DNA of 64,000 bases from Comamonas sp. B21-038 (GCF_022387135.1 NZ_CP092462.1:4774001-4838000); one strand, 5' to 3'; positions 40,210 through 49,980 are shown, numbered from the stretch's first letter. Numbers and translations: made by a program. The notes: a model not told the origin generated them from the letters alone.

Positions 40210-40809
40210 ATGCTTGAGCAACACATCCAACAGCACTTTATCGATAGCGCCGATCTCCATTACCAGGTGTCACAGGAGATGAGCGAAAGCGTCGCCAGCG
40301 CGGTATACGCGCTGCTCGCCTGTGTGACCAGCGGCAACAAGGTGATGTGCTGCGGCAATGGCCTGTCCTGGGCGCAGGCGGCGCAGTTCGCCGCGATGTG
40401 CGTCAGCGGCATGGAGCGCGAGCGCCCCGAGCTGGCCGCGATGGTGCTCGACAACGGCGCGCTGGCGCAGGCCCAGCTGGGCAGCAGCCTGACGGCCGAA
40501 GGCCACACGCAGACCCTGGCGCGCCAGGTGCGAACTTTGGGCCAGCCCGGCGATCTACTGCTGGTCATCAGCGCTGATGGCCATGACCGGGCGTTGCTCG
40601 GCGCGGTGGAAGCGGCGCATGAGCGCGACATGTCCGCCGTGGTGCTGACCGGCCGCACCGGCGGGTTGCTGGCCAATGCCTTGAGCGAAACCGATGTGCT
40701 GATGCGCGTGCCCCATGACCGCAGCACCCGCGTGCGCGAGGTGCACCAGCTGGTGCTGCACTGCCTGATTGACGGAATCGATACCCAATTGTTAGGAGAA
40801 GAGGAATGA
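40210..40809 (+). CDS. SIS-domain protein, DiaA/GmhA-like
   Basis: 199 residues. Single SIS (sugar isomerase) domain: NKVMCCGNGLSWAQAAQFAA, GDLLLVISADGHDRALL, VVLTGRTGGLLAN, then REVHQLVLHCLIDGID. Between yraN and a BON-domain lipoprotein gene, the position of E. coli diaA, whose product binds DnaA and promotes replication initiation. The alternative, phosphoheptose isomerase GmhA, has the same fold; context favours DiaA. The stop overlaps the next start by 4 bp. Confidence 0.87.
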   Translation: MLEQHIQQHFIDSADLHYQVSQEMSESVASAVYALLACVTSGNKVMCCGNGLSWAQAAQFAAMCVSGMERERPELAAMVLDNGALAQAQLGSSLTAEGHTQTLARQVRTLGQPGDLLLVISADGHDRALLGAVEAAHERDMSAVVLTGRTGGLLANALSETDVLMRVPHDRSTRVREVHQLVLHCLIDGIDTQLLGEEE

Positions 40810-41624
40810 TGCCTGTGTCTTGGAAGCGATTGACGCTGAGTCTGGTGGCGGCTGGAACGGTCGCTGCGACCGTCTCGGGTTGCATTCCGCTGGTGATCGG
40901 CGGCGCCGCCGTCGGTGGCACGGTGATGGCGATCGACCGCCGCACCGCCGGGATCCAGGTGGAGGACGAGAGCATTGAGTTGCGCGTGGCCAGCGCCATC
41001 CGCGAGCGTGCCGGCAATGACGGGCATATCAATGTCACCAGCTACAACCGCCAGGTGCTGCTGACCGGGGAAGCGCCGAACGAAGCCTTCAAGCAAAAGG
41101 CCGAGGAAGCGGCCAAGGCCACCCAGAACGTGAAGACCGTCGTCAATGATGTGGCGGTGATGTTCAACTCCAGCCTGTCGCAGCGTTCGACCGATACGCT
41201 GATCACCGGCAAGGTGCGGGCGAGCATCATCGATGCCAAGGACCTCAGCTCCAGCGCCATCAAGGTGCTGACCGAGCGCAACGTGGTCTACCTGATGGGC
41301 CGCGTGACCGAGCGCGAATCCAAGCGCGCTGCAGAAATCGCCCGGGGCGTGGCCAATGTGCAAAAGGTCGTGCGCGTTTTCGAGATCATCAGTGAAGACG
41401 AGCTCAAGTCCCTGAGCAACAACCGCAGCACCGGCAATGCCGCACCGGTGGTCAACGACAGCAGTGCATCGGCCATCAGCACCCCGGCAGCGACCGTCGT
41501 GCCCGCGCCAGCGGCCGCACCAGCAGCGCCTGCGGCCGCACCGGTGTCGACCGGTGTGACCACCTCGCCGGTCAACACGACGCCGGTGCAGCCGCTCAAC
41601 GATGGGTTCACGACCAAGCCCTGA
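40806..41624 (+). CDS. BON-domain outer-membrane lipoprotein (DolP/YraP-like)
   Basis: 272 residues, ATG 40806 overlapping the previous stop (a second ATG at 40809). Lipobox VSGC near residue 26. Two BON domains (about 52-120 and 130-200), the second with NVVYLMGRVTERESKRAAE and GVANVQKVVRVFEII. The C-terminal tail of about 65 residues is Ala/Pro/Thr-rich and longer than in E. coli DolP. DolP supports outer-membrane integrity in enterobacteria; the same role is inferred here. Followed by a strong terminator. Confidence 0.92.
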   Translation: MMPVSWKRLTLSLVAAGTVAATVSGCIPLVIGGAAVGGTVMAIDRRTAGIQVEDESIELRVASAIRERAGNDGHINVTSYNRQVLLTGEAPNEAFKQKAEEAAKATQNVKTVVNDVAVMFNSSLSQRSTDTLITGKVRASIIDAKDLSSSAIKVLTERNVVYLMGRVTERESKRAAEIARGVANVQKVVRVFEIISEDELKSLSNNRSTGNAAPVVNDSSASAISTPAATVVPAPAAAPAAPAAAPVSTGVTTSPVNTTPVQPLNDGFTTKP

Positions 41625-41642
41625 GCCTGCTCGGCACACAAC

Positions 41643-41669
41643 AAAAAGGCCGCATCAGCGGCCTTTTTT
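41643..41669 (+). terminator. Terminator after the BON lipoprotein gene
   Basis: AAAGGCCGC (41645-41653) pairs with GCGGCCTTT (41658-41666), loop ATCA, flanked by A's and T's so it can act on both strands, serving also the leftward dehydrogenase gene. Confidence 0.92.
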
Positions 41670-41683
41670 GCGTTCTGGGGGGG

Positions 41684-42610
41684 TCAGGCCTTCTTGCCCA
41701 GGCGGGTGATCAGGCTCGAGGTATCCCAGCGGTTGCCACCCGATTGCTGCACATCGGCGTAGAACTGGTCCACCAGCGCGGTCAGCGGCAGGCGCGAGCC
41801 ATTGCGCTTGGCCTCGTCCAGCACCAGGCCCAGGTCCTTGCGCATCCAGTCCACTGCAAAACCGAAATCGAACTTGCCCTCGACCATGGTCTTGCCCCGG
41901 TTTTCCATCTGCCAGCTTTGCGCCGCACCCTTGCTGACCACGTCCAGCACCTGGGGCATGTCCAGGCCGGCATTCATGCCGAAGGCAATCGCCTCGGACA
42001 GGCCCTGCACGACACCGGCGATGCAGATCTGGTTGACCATCTTGGCCAGCTGGCCCGCGCCGCTGCTGCCCAGCAGGGTGAAGGCGCGCGAGAACGCCAT
42101 CGCCACCGGCTTGACGCTGTTGAACACGGCCTCATCGCCACCGCACATGACGGTGAGCTGGCCATTGACTGCACCGGCTTGGCCACCGGAGACGGGCGCA
42201 TCGATAAAGTGCAGGCCCTGGGCCCGGGCGGCGGCATACAGCTCGCGGGCCACATTGGCCGAGGCGGTGGTGTGGTCCACAAAGATGGCGCCAGGCTTCA
42301 TGCCGGCCAGCGCGCCATCGGCGCCCAGCACGACCGAGCGCAGGTCATCGTCATTGCCGACGCAGCAGAACACGATGTCGGCGCCGGCTGCAGCCTCGCG
42401 CGGTGTGGCGGCATGGCGGGGGGCCTTGGAGCTGGCGAATTCCTCGCACCAGCTTTGCGCCTTTTGCGCGGTGCGGTTGTAGACGGTGACCGCATGGCCT
42501 GCCTGGGCCAGGTGGCCCGCCATGGGGTAGCCCATGACGCCCAGGCCCAAAAAGGCGACGTTCAGGGAAGGGGTGCTGTCATAGCTGCGTGCTTGAATAC
42601 TCGATGCCAT
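41684..42610 (-). CDS. NAD(P)-dependent beta-hydroxyacid dehydrogenase (HIBADH family)
   Basis: 308 residues from ATG 42610 with GGAG upstream. Rossmann motif FLGLGVMGYPMAGHL, substrate-loop DAPVSGGQAGAVNG, and catalytic lysine in LAKMVNQICIAG. The family includes 3-hydroxyisobutyrate dehydrogenase, tartronate semialdehyde reductase and glyoxylate/succinic semialdehyde reductases; substrate cannot be assigned. It has an N-terminal extension of about 15 residues. Not clearly part of an operon. Confidence 0.9.
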   Translation of the reverse strand: MASSIQARSYDSTPSLNVAFLGLGVMGYPMAGHLAQAGHAVTVYNRTAQKAQSWCEEFASSKAPRHAATPREAAAGADIVFCCVGNDDDLRSVVLGADGALAGMKPGAIFVDHTTASANVARELYAAARAQGLHFIDAPVSGGQAGAVNGQLTVMCGGDEAVFNSVKPVAMAFSRAFTLLGSSGAGQLAKMVNQICIAGVVQGLSEAIAFGMNAGLDMPQVLDVVSKGAAQSWQMENRGKTMVEGKFDFGFAVDWMRKDLGLVLDEAKRNGSRLPLTALVDQFYADVQQSGGNRWDTSSLITRLGKKA

Positions 42611-42686
42611 TGCGGTGACTCCAAAAAGAGCGGCACCCAAGGCGGGCCTGGGTGCCGTGTCGCTGAAAACCCAAAACGCTGACAGC

Positions 42687-43823
42687 TTAAACGATTGTCA
42701 GGTGCTCCGTGCCCTCGGCCAGATCACTGCGCTTGGCGCGCTGGCTGCCCAGCTTGATCTGCAGGCGCAGGTCGTTGACCGAGTCGGCGTTGCGCAGCGC
42801 ATCTTCGTAGGTGATCATGTTGGCCTCGTACAGGTCGAACAGCGCCTGGTCGAAGGTCTGCATGCCCAGGTTGCGGCTTTTCTTCATGATCTCCTTGATC
42901 TCGTTGACCTCGCCCTTGAAGATCAGGTCCGAGATCAAGGGTGAGTTCAGCATCACCTCGACCGCCGCGACCCGGCCCTTGCTGTCCTGCTTGCTGAGCA
43001 GGCGCTGGGACACCAGGCCGCGCAGGTTCAGCGACAGATCCATCAGCAGCTGCGCGCGGCGCTCTTCGGGGAAGAAGTTGATGATCCGGTCCAGCGCCTG
43101 GTTGGCGCTGTTGGCGTGCAGGGTGGCCAGGCACAGGTGACCGGTTTCGGCAAACGCCACCGCATGTTCCATGGTTTCGCGGTCGCGGATTTCGCCCATC
43201 AGGATGACGTCGGGGGCCTGGCGCAAGGTGTTTTTCAGCGCCGCTTCCCAGTTGTCGGTGTCCAGACCCACTTCGCGCTGGGTCACGATGCAGTTCTTGT
43301 GCGGGTGGACGAATTCGACCGGGTCTTCCACGGTGATGATGTGGCCGTAGGAGTTTTCGTTGCGCCAGTCGACCATGGCCGCCAATGTGGTGGACTTGCC
43401 CGAGCCGGTCGCGCCGACCATGATGCACAGGCCGCGCTTGGTCATCGCCAGGTCCTTGAGCACCTGGGGCACGCCCAGGCCGTCGATCGTCGGCAAGGTC
43501 AGTGGAATGGTCCGCAGCACCAGACCGACATGGCCCTGCTGCATGAAGGCGTTGACCCGAAAACGCCCGATGCCGGCGGGCGAGATCGCGAAATTGCATT
43601 CCTTGGTCTTTTCGAACTCGGCCACCTGCTTGTCGCTCATGATCGAGCGGGCCAGCGTCAGCGAGTGGGTGGGCGACAGCGGCTGGCTGGAGACCTTGGT
43701 GACCTTGCCATCGATCTTGATCGCCGGCGGAAAGTCAGCGGTGATGAACAAATCGCTGCCATTGCGCTGCACCATCAGCTTCAACAGGTCGTTGATGAAC
43801 TTACTGGCCTGATCCCGTTCCAT
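42687..43823 (-). CDS. pilU: Type IV pilus retraction ATPase PilU
   Basis: 378 residues. Hexameric ATPase: Walker A in VGATGSGKSTTLA, Asp box VEDPVEFVH, Walker B in DVILMGEIRDRET, His box HLCLATLHANS. The AIRNLIRE motif of PilT is replaced by SPLISDLIFKGE, as expected for PilU, and it has a longer C-terminus than PilT. PilU aids PilT-driven retraction. It lies near pilT, separated by a cyclic-nucleotide-binding protein gene, all in the same direction. Confidence 0.94.
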   Translation of the reverse strand: MERDQASKFINDLLKLMVQRNGSDLFITADFPPAIKIDGKVTKVSSQPLSPTHSLTLARSIMSDKQVAEFEKTKECNFAISPAGIGRFRVNAFMQQGHVGLVLRTIPLTLPTIDGLGVPQVLKDLAMTKRGLCIMVGATGSGKSTTLAAMVDWRNENSYGHIITVEDPVEFVHPHKNCIVTQREVGLDTDNWEAALKNTLRQAPDVILMGEIRDRETMEHAVAFAETGHLCLATLHANSANQALDRIINFFPEERRAQLLMDLSLNLRGLVSQRLLSKQDSKGRVAAVEVMLNSPLISDLIFKGEVNEIKEIMKKSRNLGMQTFDQALFDLYEANMITYEDALRNADSVNDLRLQIKLGSQRAKRSDLAEGTEHLTIV

Positions 43824-43895
43824 GACAATCCTCTCTGGCTCCGTTATTGTTGCTTATGCAACAGAAACGCCCTGAGGACGGGCGCCCTGAGAGGC

Positions 43896-44504
43896 TCAGG
43901 GCTCGATCCGGGCGCTGGTCTGCCGCAGCCGCGTGGAGAGTTTGCGCGCAAACAAGGCCAGCAAATAGGCGGCCGTGGACGCGTCCAACTCCATCATGGC
44001 GTCCAGTGTATCGGCCTTCAGCACAGCCAGCGCACAGTCGGTGGTGGTGATGCACGAAGAAAAACGCGGACTGCTGTCAAACAGAGACATTTCCCCCAGC
44101 ACCTCGCCAGGGTGGGTATCGGCCAGGTGCACGGTCTGGCCGCTGGCCAGCTGGCGCTCGACACGGACCTGGCCACTCAGCACGATCAGCATGTAGTCGC
44201 CCAGCTCGCCTTGCTGGATCAGGGTTTGCAGCGCGGGCACCTGGTAGAACTCCAGGTACTGCACCATCTGGTCAATGAACGGGGATTGCAGCAGGGACAG
44301 CGCGGCATCCTGCGCCCAGACCATGCGCAGGGCGGTGGCGGGGTCGGCCGGCGCCAGAAGCTGGGCATGGATGGCCTTGCGTCGCTGGCTCCAGAGCACA
44401 TAGGGCGCCTGCGACGTGCTGGCCTGCTGGAAGCCATGGAGGAAGAAGCCCGTATCAGCCTCGGCGGGCTCGTCTGCCGGGGATGCGGAATGCAAGCGGT
44501 TCAT
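43896..44504 (-). CDS. Cyclic-nucleotide-binding-domain protein between pilT and pilU
   Basis: 202 residues from ATG 44504 with AAGGAG upstream. The C-terminal half is a Crp-type cNMP domain: GELGDYMLIVLSGQVRVER, HPGEVLGEMSLFDSSPRFSS, and ALAVLKADTLDAMME. The pocket arginine of cAMP receptors appears as PRFSS, so nucleotide binding is possible. No helix-turn-helix follows, so it is not a transcription factor. The N-terminal 75 residues are unassigned. Position between pilT and pilU suggests a role in pilus retraction control. Confidence 0.85.
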   Translation of the reverse strand: MNRLHSASPADEPAEADTGFFLHGFQQASTSQAPYVLWSQRRKAIHAQLLAPADPATALRMVWAQDAALSLLQSPFIDQMVQYLEFYQVPALQTLIQQGELGDYMLIVLSGQVRVERQLASGQTVHLADTHPGEVLGEMSLFDSSPRFSSCITTTDCALAVLKADTLDAMMELDASTAAYLLALFARKLSTRLRQTSARIEP

Positions 44505-44635
44505 GGCCCATGGTCTCCTTTGATCCCGCAAAGCATAAAGGGCACCTGCGGTACTGGCAATGACCGCTGGTGCCCTTCGTGCAACCGTTTGTCAGTTATT
44601 CAATGAATAAGATCTTCCGGCGTGTTTCGCGATGC

Positions 44636-45679
44636 TTAACCCGGGAAGTTCTCCGGCGTCTTGGCCTTGCTGCGCGCCTCGGCCGGGCTGATCACATTGC
44701 GGCGCACCAGGTCGGTCAGGTTCTGGTCCAGCGTCTGCATGCCCATGCTGTTGCTGGTCTGGATGGTCGAATACATCTGTGCCACCTTGGCCTCGCGGAT
44801 CAGGTTGCGGATGGCCGGGGTGCCCAGCATGATCTCGTGCGCGGCCACGCGGCCCTGGCCGTCCTTGGTCTTGCACAGGGTCTGCGAGATCACCGCCTGC
44901 AGCGATTCGGACAGCATCGCCCGGACCATTTCCTTTTCTTCGGCGGGGAAGACGTCGATGATCCGGTCGATGGTCTTGGCGGCGCTGGAGGTGTGCAAGG
45001 TGCCGAACACCAGGTGGCCGGTTTCTGCCGCGGTCATCGCCAGGCGGATGGTTTCCAGGTCGCGCATTTCGCCGACCAGAATCGCGTCCGGGTCTTCCCG
45101 CAGTGCCGAGCGCAGTGCGGCGCTGAACGACAGCGTCTGCGGCCCCACCTCGCGCTGGTTGATCAGGCATTTCTTGGATTCATGGACGAATTCGATCGGG
45201 TCTTCCACCGTCAGGATGTGGCCGTATTCGTTTTCGTTGAGGTAGTTGACCATCGCCGCCAAGGTGGTGGATTTGCCCGAGCCGGTCGGCCCGGTCACCA
45301 GCACCAGACCACGCGGCTTGAGCGACAGGTCGGCAAAGATCTTGGGCGCGTTGAGCTGCTCGAGGGTCAGGATCTTGCTCGGAATGGTCCGGAACACGGC
45401 GCCCGAGCCGCGGTTCTGGTTGAAGGCGTTGACCCGGAAACGCGCCAGGCCCTCGATCTCGAACGAGAAGTCGACTTCGAGGAATTCTTCATACTGCTTG
45501 CGCTGGGCGTCGCTCATGATGTCGTAGACCATCGCATGGACCTGCTTGTGGTCCAGCGGATCGACATTGATGCGGCGCACATCGCCGTGGACCCGGATCA
45601 TCGGCGGCAGGCCTGCAGACAGGTGCAAGTCAGACGCTTTGTTTTTGACACTGAATGCCAGCAATTGGGTGATATCCAC
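44636..45679 (-). CDS. pilT: Type IV pilus retraction ATPase PilT
   Basis: 347 residues, usual length. Walker A GPTGSGKSTTLA, VEDPIEFVHE, Walker B AILVGEMRDLET, His box HLVFGTLHTSS, and the diagnostic AIRNLIRE motif (TPAIRNLIREAK). Depolymerises pili to power twitching motility. Divergent from the YggS gene, an arrangement common in proteobacteria. Confidence 0.97.
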   Translation of the reverse strand: MDITQLLAFSVKNKASDLHLSAGLPPMIRVHGDVRRINVDPLDHKQVHAMVYDIMSDAQRKQYEEFLEVDFSFEIEGLARFRVNAFNQNRGSGAVFRTIPSKILTLEQLNAPKIFADLSLKPRGLVLVTGPTGSGKSTTLAAMVNYLNENEYGHILTVEDPIEFVHESKKCLINQREVGPQTLSFSAALRSALREDPDAILVGEMRDLETIRLAMTAAETGHLVFGTLHTSSAAKTIDRIIDVFPAEEKEMVRAMLSESLQAVISQTLCKTKDGQGRVAAHEIMLGTPAIRNLIREAKVAQMYSTIQTSNSMGMQTLDQNLTDLVRRNVISPAEARSKAKTPENFPG

Positions 45680-45762
45680 TGCAGTTCCCTCGTTGTTTTG
45701 GTACGCTTTGAGTGCAAGGCCTCGTGGTCAACACGTTCCAAGGCAGTGCATATTTTTACATT

Positions 45763-46491
45763 ATGAGCACGATTTCCGAAAAAATTCAGCAGGTTCGCCT
45801 GCAAATCGACAACGCCTGCCAGGCCTGCGGCCGCCCCGGCAACAGCGTGCAGCTGCTGGCCGTCTCCAAGACCTTTGGCGTCGATGCCATTGCCCAAGCG
45901 GCCGAGGCCGGCCAGCGCGCCTTTGGCGAAAACTACATCCAGGAAGCGGTGGAGAAAATCCGCTACTTTGCCGAGCAGGATGCCTGGAAGGACCAGGGCC
46001 TGGTGTGGCACTGCATCGGCCCGATCCAGAGCAACAAGACGCGGCTGGTGGCCGAGCACTTTGACTGGGTGCATACGGTGGACCGGCTCAAGACCGCCGA
46101 GCGCCTGTCCGCCCAGCGGCCCGCGCAGCTGGCGCCGTTGCAGGTCTGCATCCAGGTCAATGTCGATGGCGGCACCACCAAGTCCGGCGTGGCGCCGGGC
46201 GAGGTGGCGGCGCTGGTGCAGCAGGTGGCCCAATTGCCCCAGCTGCAGCTGCGGGGCGTGATGAGCATCCCCGATGTCGTGCCCGACTTTGCCGCGCAGC
46301 TGGCCGTGCACCAGCGGGTCAAGGCGGTGTTCGACAGCATCGCCGCACTGGGCCTGCCGCAGCTGGCGCAGTGGGACACCATCTCGCTGGGCATGACGGC
46401 CGATCTGCAGGCCGCCGTGCAGGCCGGATCGACGATGGTGCGCGTGGGCAGCGGCATCTTTGGCCAGCGCGACTACGGCAGCGCCCATTGA
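45763..46491 (+). CDS. YggS-family PLP homeostasis protein
   Basis: 242 residues from ATG 45763. Single-domain PLP-binding TIM barrel: PLP lysine in LLAVSKTFG, FGENYIQEA, WHCIGPIQSNK, VNVDGGTTKSG, LRGVMSIPD, SLGMTADLQAAVQAGSTMVR. It binds pyridoxal phosphate without racemase activity and maintains PLP levels (family knowledge). Next to pilT. Confidence 0.95.
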   Translation: MSTISEKIQQVRLQIDNACQACGRPGNSVQLLAVSKTFGVDAIAQAAEAGQRAFGENYIQEAVEKIRYFAEQDAWKDQGLVWHCIGPIQSNKTRLVAEHFDWVHTVDRLKTAERLSAQRPAQLAPLQVCIQVNVDGGTTKSGVAPGEVAALVQQVAQLPQLQLRGVMSIPDVVPDFAAQLAVHQRVKAVFDSIAALGLPQLAQWDTISLGMTADLQAAVQAGSTMVRVGSGIFGQRDYGSAH

Positions 46492-46599
46492 ACGGCGCCA
46501 TCTGCCTACCCCCGCCGGCCCGGCGGCAGCGCATGGTGCTGCGTGCTAAGCTGGCCCCCGATTGTTCTGTGTACCCCCTCAAATAGACAGGAGACCCCC

Positions 46600-47736
46600 A
46601 TGCCAGGATTGCTACCCGACGTTGACACCGATGGCCTGTTGGAGTTTTCGGTGGTCTACACCGACCGCGCGCTCAACCACATGTCGCACCGCTTCATTGG
46701 TGTGATGGGTGAGGTGCTGCGCATCCTCAAGGCCACCTACCATGCGCACACGGCCGTGATCGTGCCGGGCAGTGGCACCTTTGGCATGGAGGCGGTGGCG
46801 CGCCAGTTCGCCAGCCGCGCCAAGGTGCTGATCGTGCGCAATGGCTGGTTCAGCTACCGCTGGACCCAGATTTTCGAAGAAGGCGGCCTGGGCGGCAGTG
46901 CCGTGATCTGCAAGGCCCGCCCCCAGGGCAGCGGCCCGCAGGATGCCTGGGCACCTTGCCCGGCCGAAGAAGTGGCCGCTGCGATCCGCAACGAAAAGCC
47001 CCAGGTGGTGTTTGCCCCGCACGTCGAGACCGCCAGCGGCATTGTGCTGCCCGACGGCTACATCCAGACCATCAGCGCCGCCGCGCACGAGGTCGGCGCA
47101 CTGATGGTGCTCGACTGCGTGGCCAGCGGCGCCATCTGGGTGGACATGCAAAAGACCGGTGTCGATGTGCTGATCACCGCGCCGCAAAAGGGCTGGAGCG
47201 GCCCGCCTTGCTGCGCGATGGTGATGCTCTCCGAGCGTGCGCGCAAGGCGATCGAGGATACGAAGAGCAGCAGCTTCTCCTGCGATCTGAAGAAGTGGAT
47301 GCAGATTGCCGAAGGCTACGAAAAAGGCCAGCATGCCTACCACGCGACCATGCCCACCGATTCGCTGGTGCAACTGAGCAAGGTGATGCAGGAGGCCGAG
47401 GCCTATGGGCTGGACAAACTGCGCCAGGAGCAGACCCAGCTGGGCCAAGAGGTGCGCGCACTGCTCAAGGCGCGGGGCTTTCCCAGCGTGGCGGCGCCCG
47501 GTTTCGAGGCGCCCGGCGTGGTCGTCAGCTTCACCACCGACCCGGAGATCCAGAACAGCAAGAAATTTGCCAGCGTGGGCCTGCAGACCGCTGCCGGCGT
47601 GCCGCTGATGTGCGATGAAGGGCCGGAGTTCAAGACCTTCCGCATCGGCCTGTTTGGCCTCGACAAATGGCATAACGTCGAGCGCACCGTGGGCCATCTG
47701 CGCCAGGCGCTCGATGGTTTGGGTATCAAGGGTTAA
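46600..47736 (+). CDS. PLP-dependent aminotransferase (alanine-glyoxylate/serine type)
   Basis: 378 residues from ATG 46600 with AGGAGA upstream. Class V aminotransferase fold: PGSGTFGMEAVARQF, VVFAPHVETASGIVLPD, DCVASGAIWVDM, and the PLP lysine in ITAPQKGWSGPPC. The C-terminal domain includes FRIGLFG. Likely converts glyoxylate or a 2-oxo acid using alanine or serine; the exact substrate is unknown. Followed by the FKBP gene after 83 bp. Confidence 0.9.
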   Translation: MPGLLPDVDTDGLLEFSVVYTDRALNHMSHRFIGVMGEVLRILKATYHAHTAVIVPGSGTFGMEAVARQFASRAKVLIVRNGWFSYRWTQIFEEGGLGGSAVICKARPQGSGPQDAWAPCPAEEVAAAIRNEKPQVVFAPHVETASGIVLPDGYIQTISAAAHEVGALMVLDCVASGAIWVDMQKTGVDVLITAPQKGWSGPPCCAMVMLSERARKAIEDTKSSSFSCDLKKWMQIAEGYEKGQHAYHATMPTDSLVQLSKVMQEAEAYGLDKLRQEQTQLGQEVRALLKARGFPSVAAPGFEAPGVVVSFTTDPEIQNSKKFASVGLQTAAGVPLMCDEGPEFKTFRIGLFGLDKWHNVERTVGHLRQALDGLGIKG

Positions 47737-47819
47737 CTTGTGTTTTTAACGCGTTCTGCGCCTGCCATCCAGGTGCAGAATGCTGGTTTTGTTTGAAGAA
47801 CATTCGATTGGATTTCGCC

Positions 47820-48236
47820 ATGAAAGCATTGACTGCCAGCGCCCTGTTCGCTGCCATCGCCCTGACCGCCGGCTTGGCCCAGGCACAGAGCAAGCCTGTG
47901 ACGACCAAGAGCGGCCTGGTGTTTGAAAGCATCAAGGACGGCACCGGCGCCAGCCCCAAGGCAACCGACACCGTCAAGGTGCACTACAAAGGCACCTTCC
48001 CTGACAGCGGCAAGGAGTTCGACAGCTCCTACAAGCGCGGTGAGCCGATCGAGTTCCCGCTGCAAGGTGTCATCCCCTGCTGGACTGAAGGCGTGCAGCT
48101 GATGAAGGTCGGCGGCAAGGCCAAGCTGACCTGCCCGGCCTCGATTGCCTACGGCGCCCGTGGCGCTGGCGGCGTGATCCCGCCCAATGCCACGCTGAAC
48201 TTTGAAGTGGAACTGCTGGGCATCAAGGGCCAGTAA
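47820..48236 (+). CDS. Secreted FKBP-type peptidyl-prolyl isomerase
   Basis: 138 residues from ATG 47820; the frame upstream to 47793 precedes the signal peptide. Signal peptide (LFAAIALTAGLAQAQ), then one FKBP domain: VKVHYKGTFPDSGKEFDSSY, GVIPCWTEGVQLMKVGGKAK, IAYGARGAGGVIPPNATLNF. Catalytic pocket residues typical of the family are present. A periplasmic folding helper with no N-terminal dimerisation domain, so like a minimal FKBP rather than FkpA. Confidence 0.94.
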   Translation: MKALTASALFAAIALTAGLAQAQSKPVTTKSGLVFESIKDGTGASPKATDTVKVHYKGTFPDSGKEFDSSYKRGEPIEFPLQGVIPCWTEGVQLMKVGGKAKLTCPASIAYGARGAGGVIPPNATLNFEVELLGIKGQ

Positions 48237-48239
48237 ACC

Positions 48240-48258
48240 CCGGCTCCCCAAGAGCCGG
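48240..48258 (+). terminator. First hairpin after the FKBP gene
   Basis: CCGGCTC (48240-48246) pairs with GAGCCGG (48252-48258), followed by TTCT. Weaker than the next one. Confidence 0.55.
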
Positions 48259-48271
48259 TTCTCAGCTCCAT

Positions 48272-48305
48272 AGCCTTCGCGTCTTGCTGGCGCGGAGGCT
48301 TTTTG
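48272..48305 (+). terminator. Main terminator after the FKBP gene
   Basis: A 10-bp stem with one T-G wobble (48272-48281 with 48291-48300) followed by five T's. The convergent norR gene ends 18 bp further on. Confidence 0.85.
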
Positions 48306-48322
48306 TTGTTCGGGTGGCCAGT

Positions 48323-49966
48323 TCATCCAAGGCTTGAGCGCTCCACCCCCAGGCGCTTGGCCAGCCGCTGCAGGTTGGCGCGGTCCAGTTGCAGCTCGCG
48401 CGCGGCTGCGGCCCAGTTGCCGTGGTGGCGGGCCAGGCTGGCGCTGAGCAACTGGCGCTCGTAGCGCTCCACCTGGGCGCGCAGGCCCAAGGCCCCGGCG
48501 CTGGCGGCTGGCCCGTCGGCCACGTCGGCAACTGGCAGCGGCGCGATGCGGCCCGTTGCCTGCTGGCCGGGCGGCAGCGGTGCGGCGGCGGCGCCATCCC
48601 ACAGGTCTTCCTCGCCAATGCTCAGCATGCGTGGCCTGGCGCTGTCCTTGCGCTGGCCCAGCGTGCGGCTCAGCGCCTTGAGCACGGCGCGGCTGATGCA
48701 GTGCTCCAGCTCACGCACATTGCCGGGCCAGGGGTAGCGCAGCAGGGCGGCCTGGGCGGCGGCATCCAAGCGCAGGCCGCCGAGTTGCAGGCGGGCGCGG
48801 TTCTCTTCGAGAAAGCAGCCGGCCAGCACCAGGGTGTCGCTGTCCCGCGCACGCAGCGGCGGCACCACGACGGGGTAGACGCAAAGGCGGTGGTAGAAAT
48901 CGGCGCGCATGCGGCCGGCCTGCACCTCGGCGGCCAGGTCGCGGTTGGTGGCGGCGATCACGCGCACATCGACCTGGTGCTCGCGGTCCGAACCCAGGCG
49001 CTGCAGCTGGCCGCTTTGCAGCACGCGCAGCAGCTTGGCCTGCACCGACAGCGACAGCTCGCCCACCTCGTCGAGGAACAGGGTTCCGTGCTGGGCCTGT
49101 TCAAACTTGCCGCGCCGCTCGCTCAATGCGCCGGTGAAGGCGCCGCGCACATGGCCGAACAGCTCGCTCTCGACCAGGTTGTCGGGCAGCGCGGCGCAGT
49201 TGATGCTGACCAGCGGTTGCGCCGCACGCGGCGATTGCGCATGCACGGCCTGGGCGACCAGCTCCTTGCCGGTGCCGGTTTCGCCGGTGATCAGCACGCA
49301 CAGATCGCTGGCGGAGACCAGTGCAATGCTGCTTTGCAGCTGGCGGATGGCGGGGCTGGTACCCAGGATCTGGCGGCTGCGGTCCGCGCCCGGGCTGCGC
49401 GGTGCCGGCGCAGCGGCGCTGCGCGCGGCCTGGGACAGCTGCTGCACCCGCTCGGCCGTGGCCACGGTGGCAGCGGCCAGGTTGCTGAAGGCCTGCAGCA
49501 GCTCGAGCGCATTGTCACCGGCAAAGCGGTCGGGCTCCAGCGCATCCAGGGTCAACAGGCCCCAGGCCAGGCCGCCGGTCTGCAGCACGCAGCCCATGCA
49601 GTCATGCACATGCAGCTCGCCCGGGGTGGTGATCAGGCCGTCATAGGGGTCGGGCAGGGGGCTGTCGGGTGCAAAGCGCATCGCCTGGCCGGCGGCCAGC
49701 AGCTGGGCCAGGCGTGGGTGCTCGGCCACCTTGAAGCGCCGGCCCAGGGTATCGGGCACCAGGCCATCGATGGCCACCGGCTCCAGCCATTCGCCGTTGA
49801 GGCGCAGCAGCGCCACCGCATCGGCGGGCAGCAGGGTGCGCAACGCGGCAAGCAGGCGGCGAAGGCGCTCGCGCTCGGGCAGTTCCTGGGCCAGATCGGC
49901 GACCAGCGGAATCACCGCGTGGAGGATTTTGGAGGATGTCAAAACGACTCGGGGTGTCAAAAACAC
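48323..49966 (-). CDS. norR: Nitric-oxide-responsive sigma-54 activator NorR
   Basis: 547 residues from GTG 49966 (start uncertain; other GTG/TTG codons lie within 20 codons). An N-terminal GAF domain (about 15-175) binds a non-haem iron that senses NO. The AAA+ domain has Walker A GETGTGKE, the sigma-54 loop GAFTGA, and Walker [10 protein letters not shown]. The C-terminal Fis-type helix-turn-helix is [20 protein letters not shown]. Divergent from hmp, with a sigma-54 promoter between them, giving an NO-sensing and detoxifying module. Confidence 0.95.
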   Translation of the reverse strand: MFLTPRVVLTSSKILHAVIPLVADLAQELPERERLRRLLAALRTLLPADAVALLRLNGEWLEPVAIDGLVPDTLGRRFKVAEHPRLAQLLAAGQAMRFAPDSPLPDPYDGLITTPGELHVHDCMGCVLQTGGLAWGLLTLDALEPDRFAGDNALELLQAFSNLAAATVATAERVQQLSQAARSAAAPAPRSPGADRSRQILGTSPAIRQLQSSIALVSASDLCVLITGETGTGKELVAQAVHAQSPRAAQPLVSINCAALPDNLVESELFGHVRGAFTGALSERRGKFEQAQHGTLFLDEVGELSLSVQAKLLRVLQSGQLQRLGSDREHQVDVRVIAATNRDLAAEVQAGRMRADFYHRLCVYPVVVPPLRARDSDTLVLAGCFLEENRARLQLGGLRLDAAAQAALLRYPWPGNVRELEHCISRAVLKALSRTLGQRKDSARPRMLSIGEEDLWDGAAAAPLPPGQQATGRIAPLPVADVADGPAASAGALGLRAQVERYERQLLSASLARHHGNWAAAARELQLDRANLQRLAKRLGVERSSLG

Positions 49967-49980
49967 AGCATTTACCAGTG

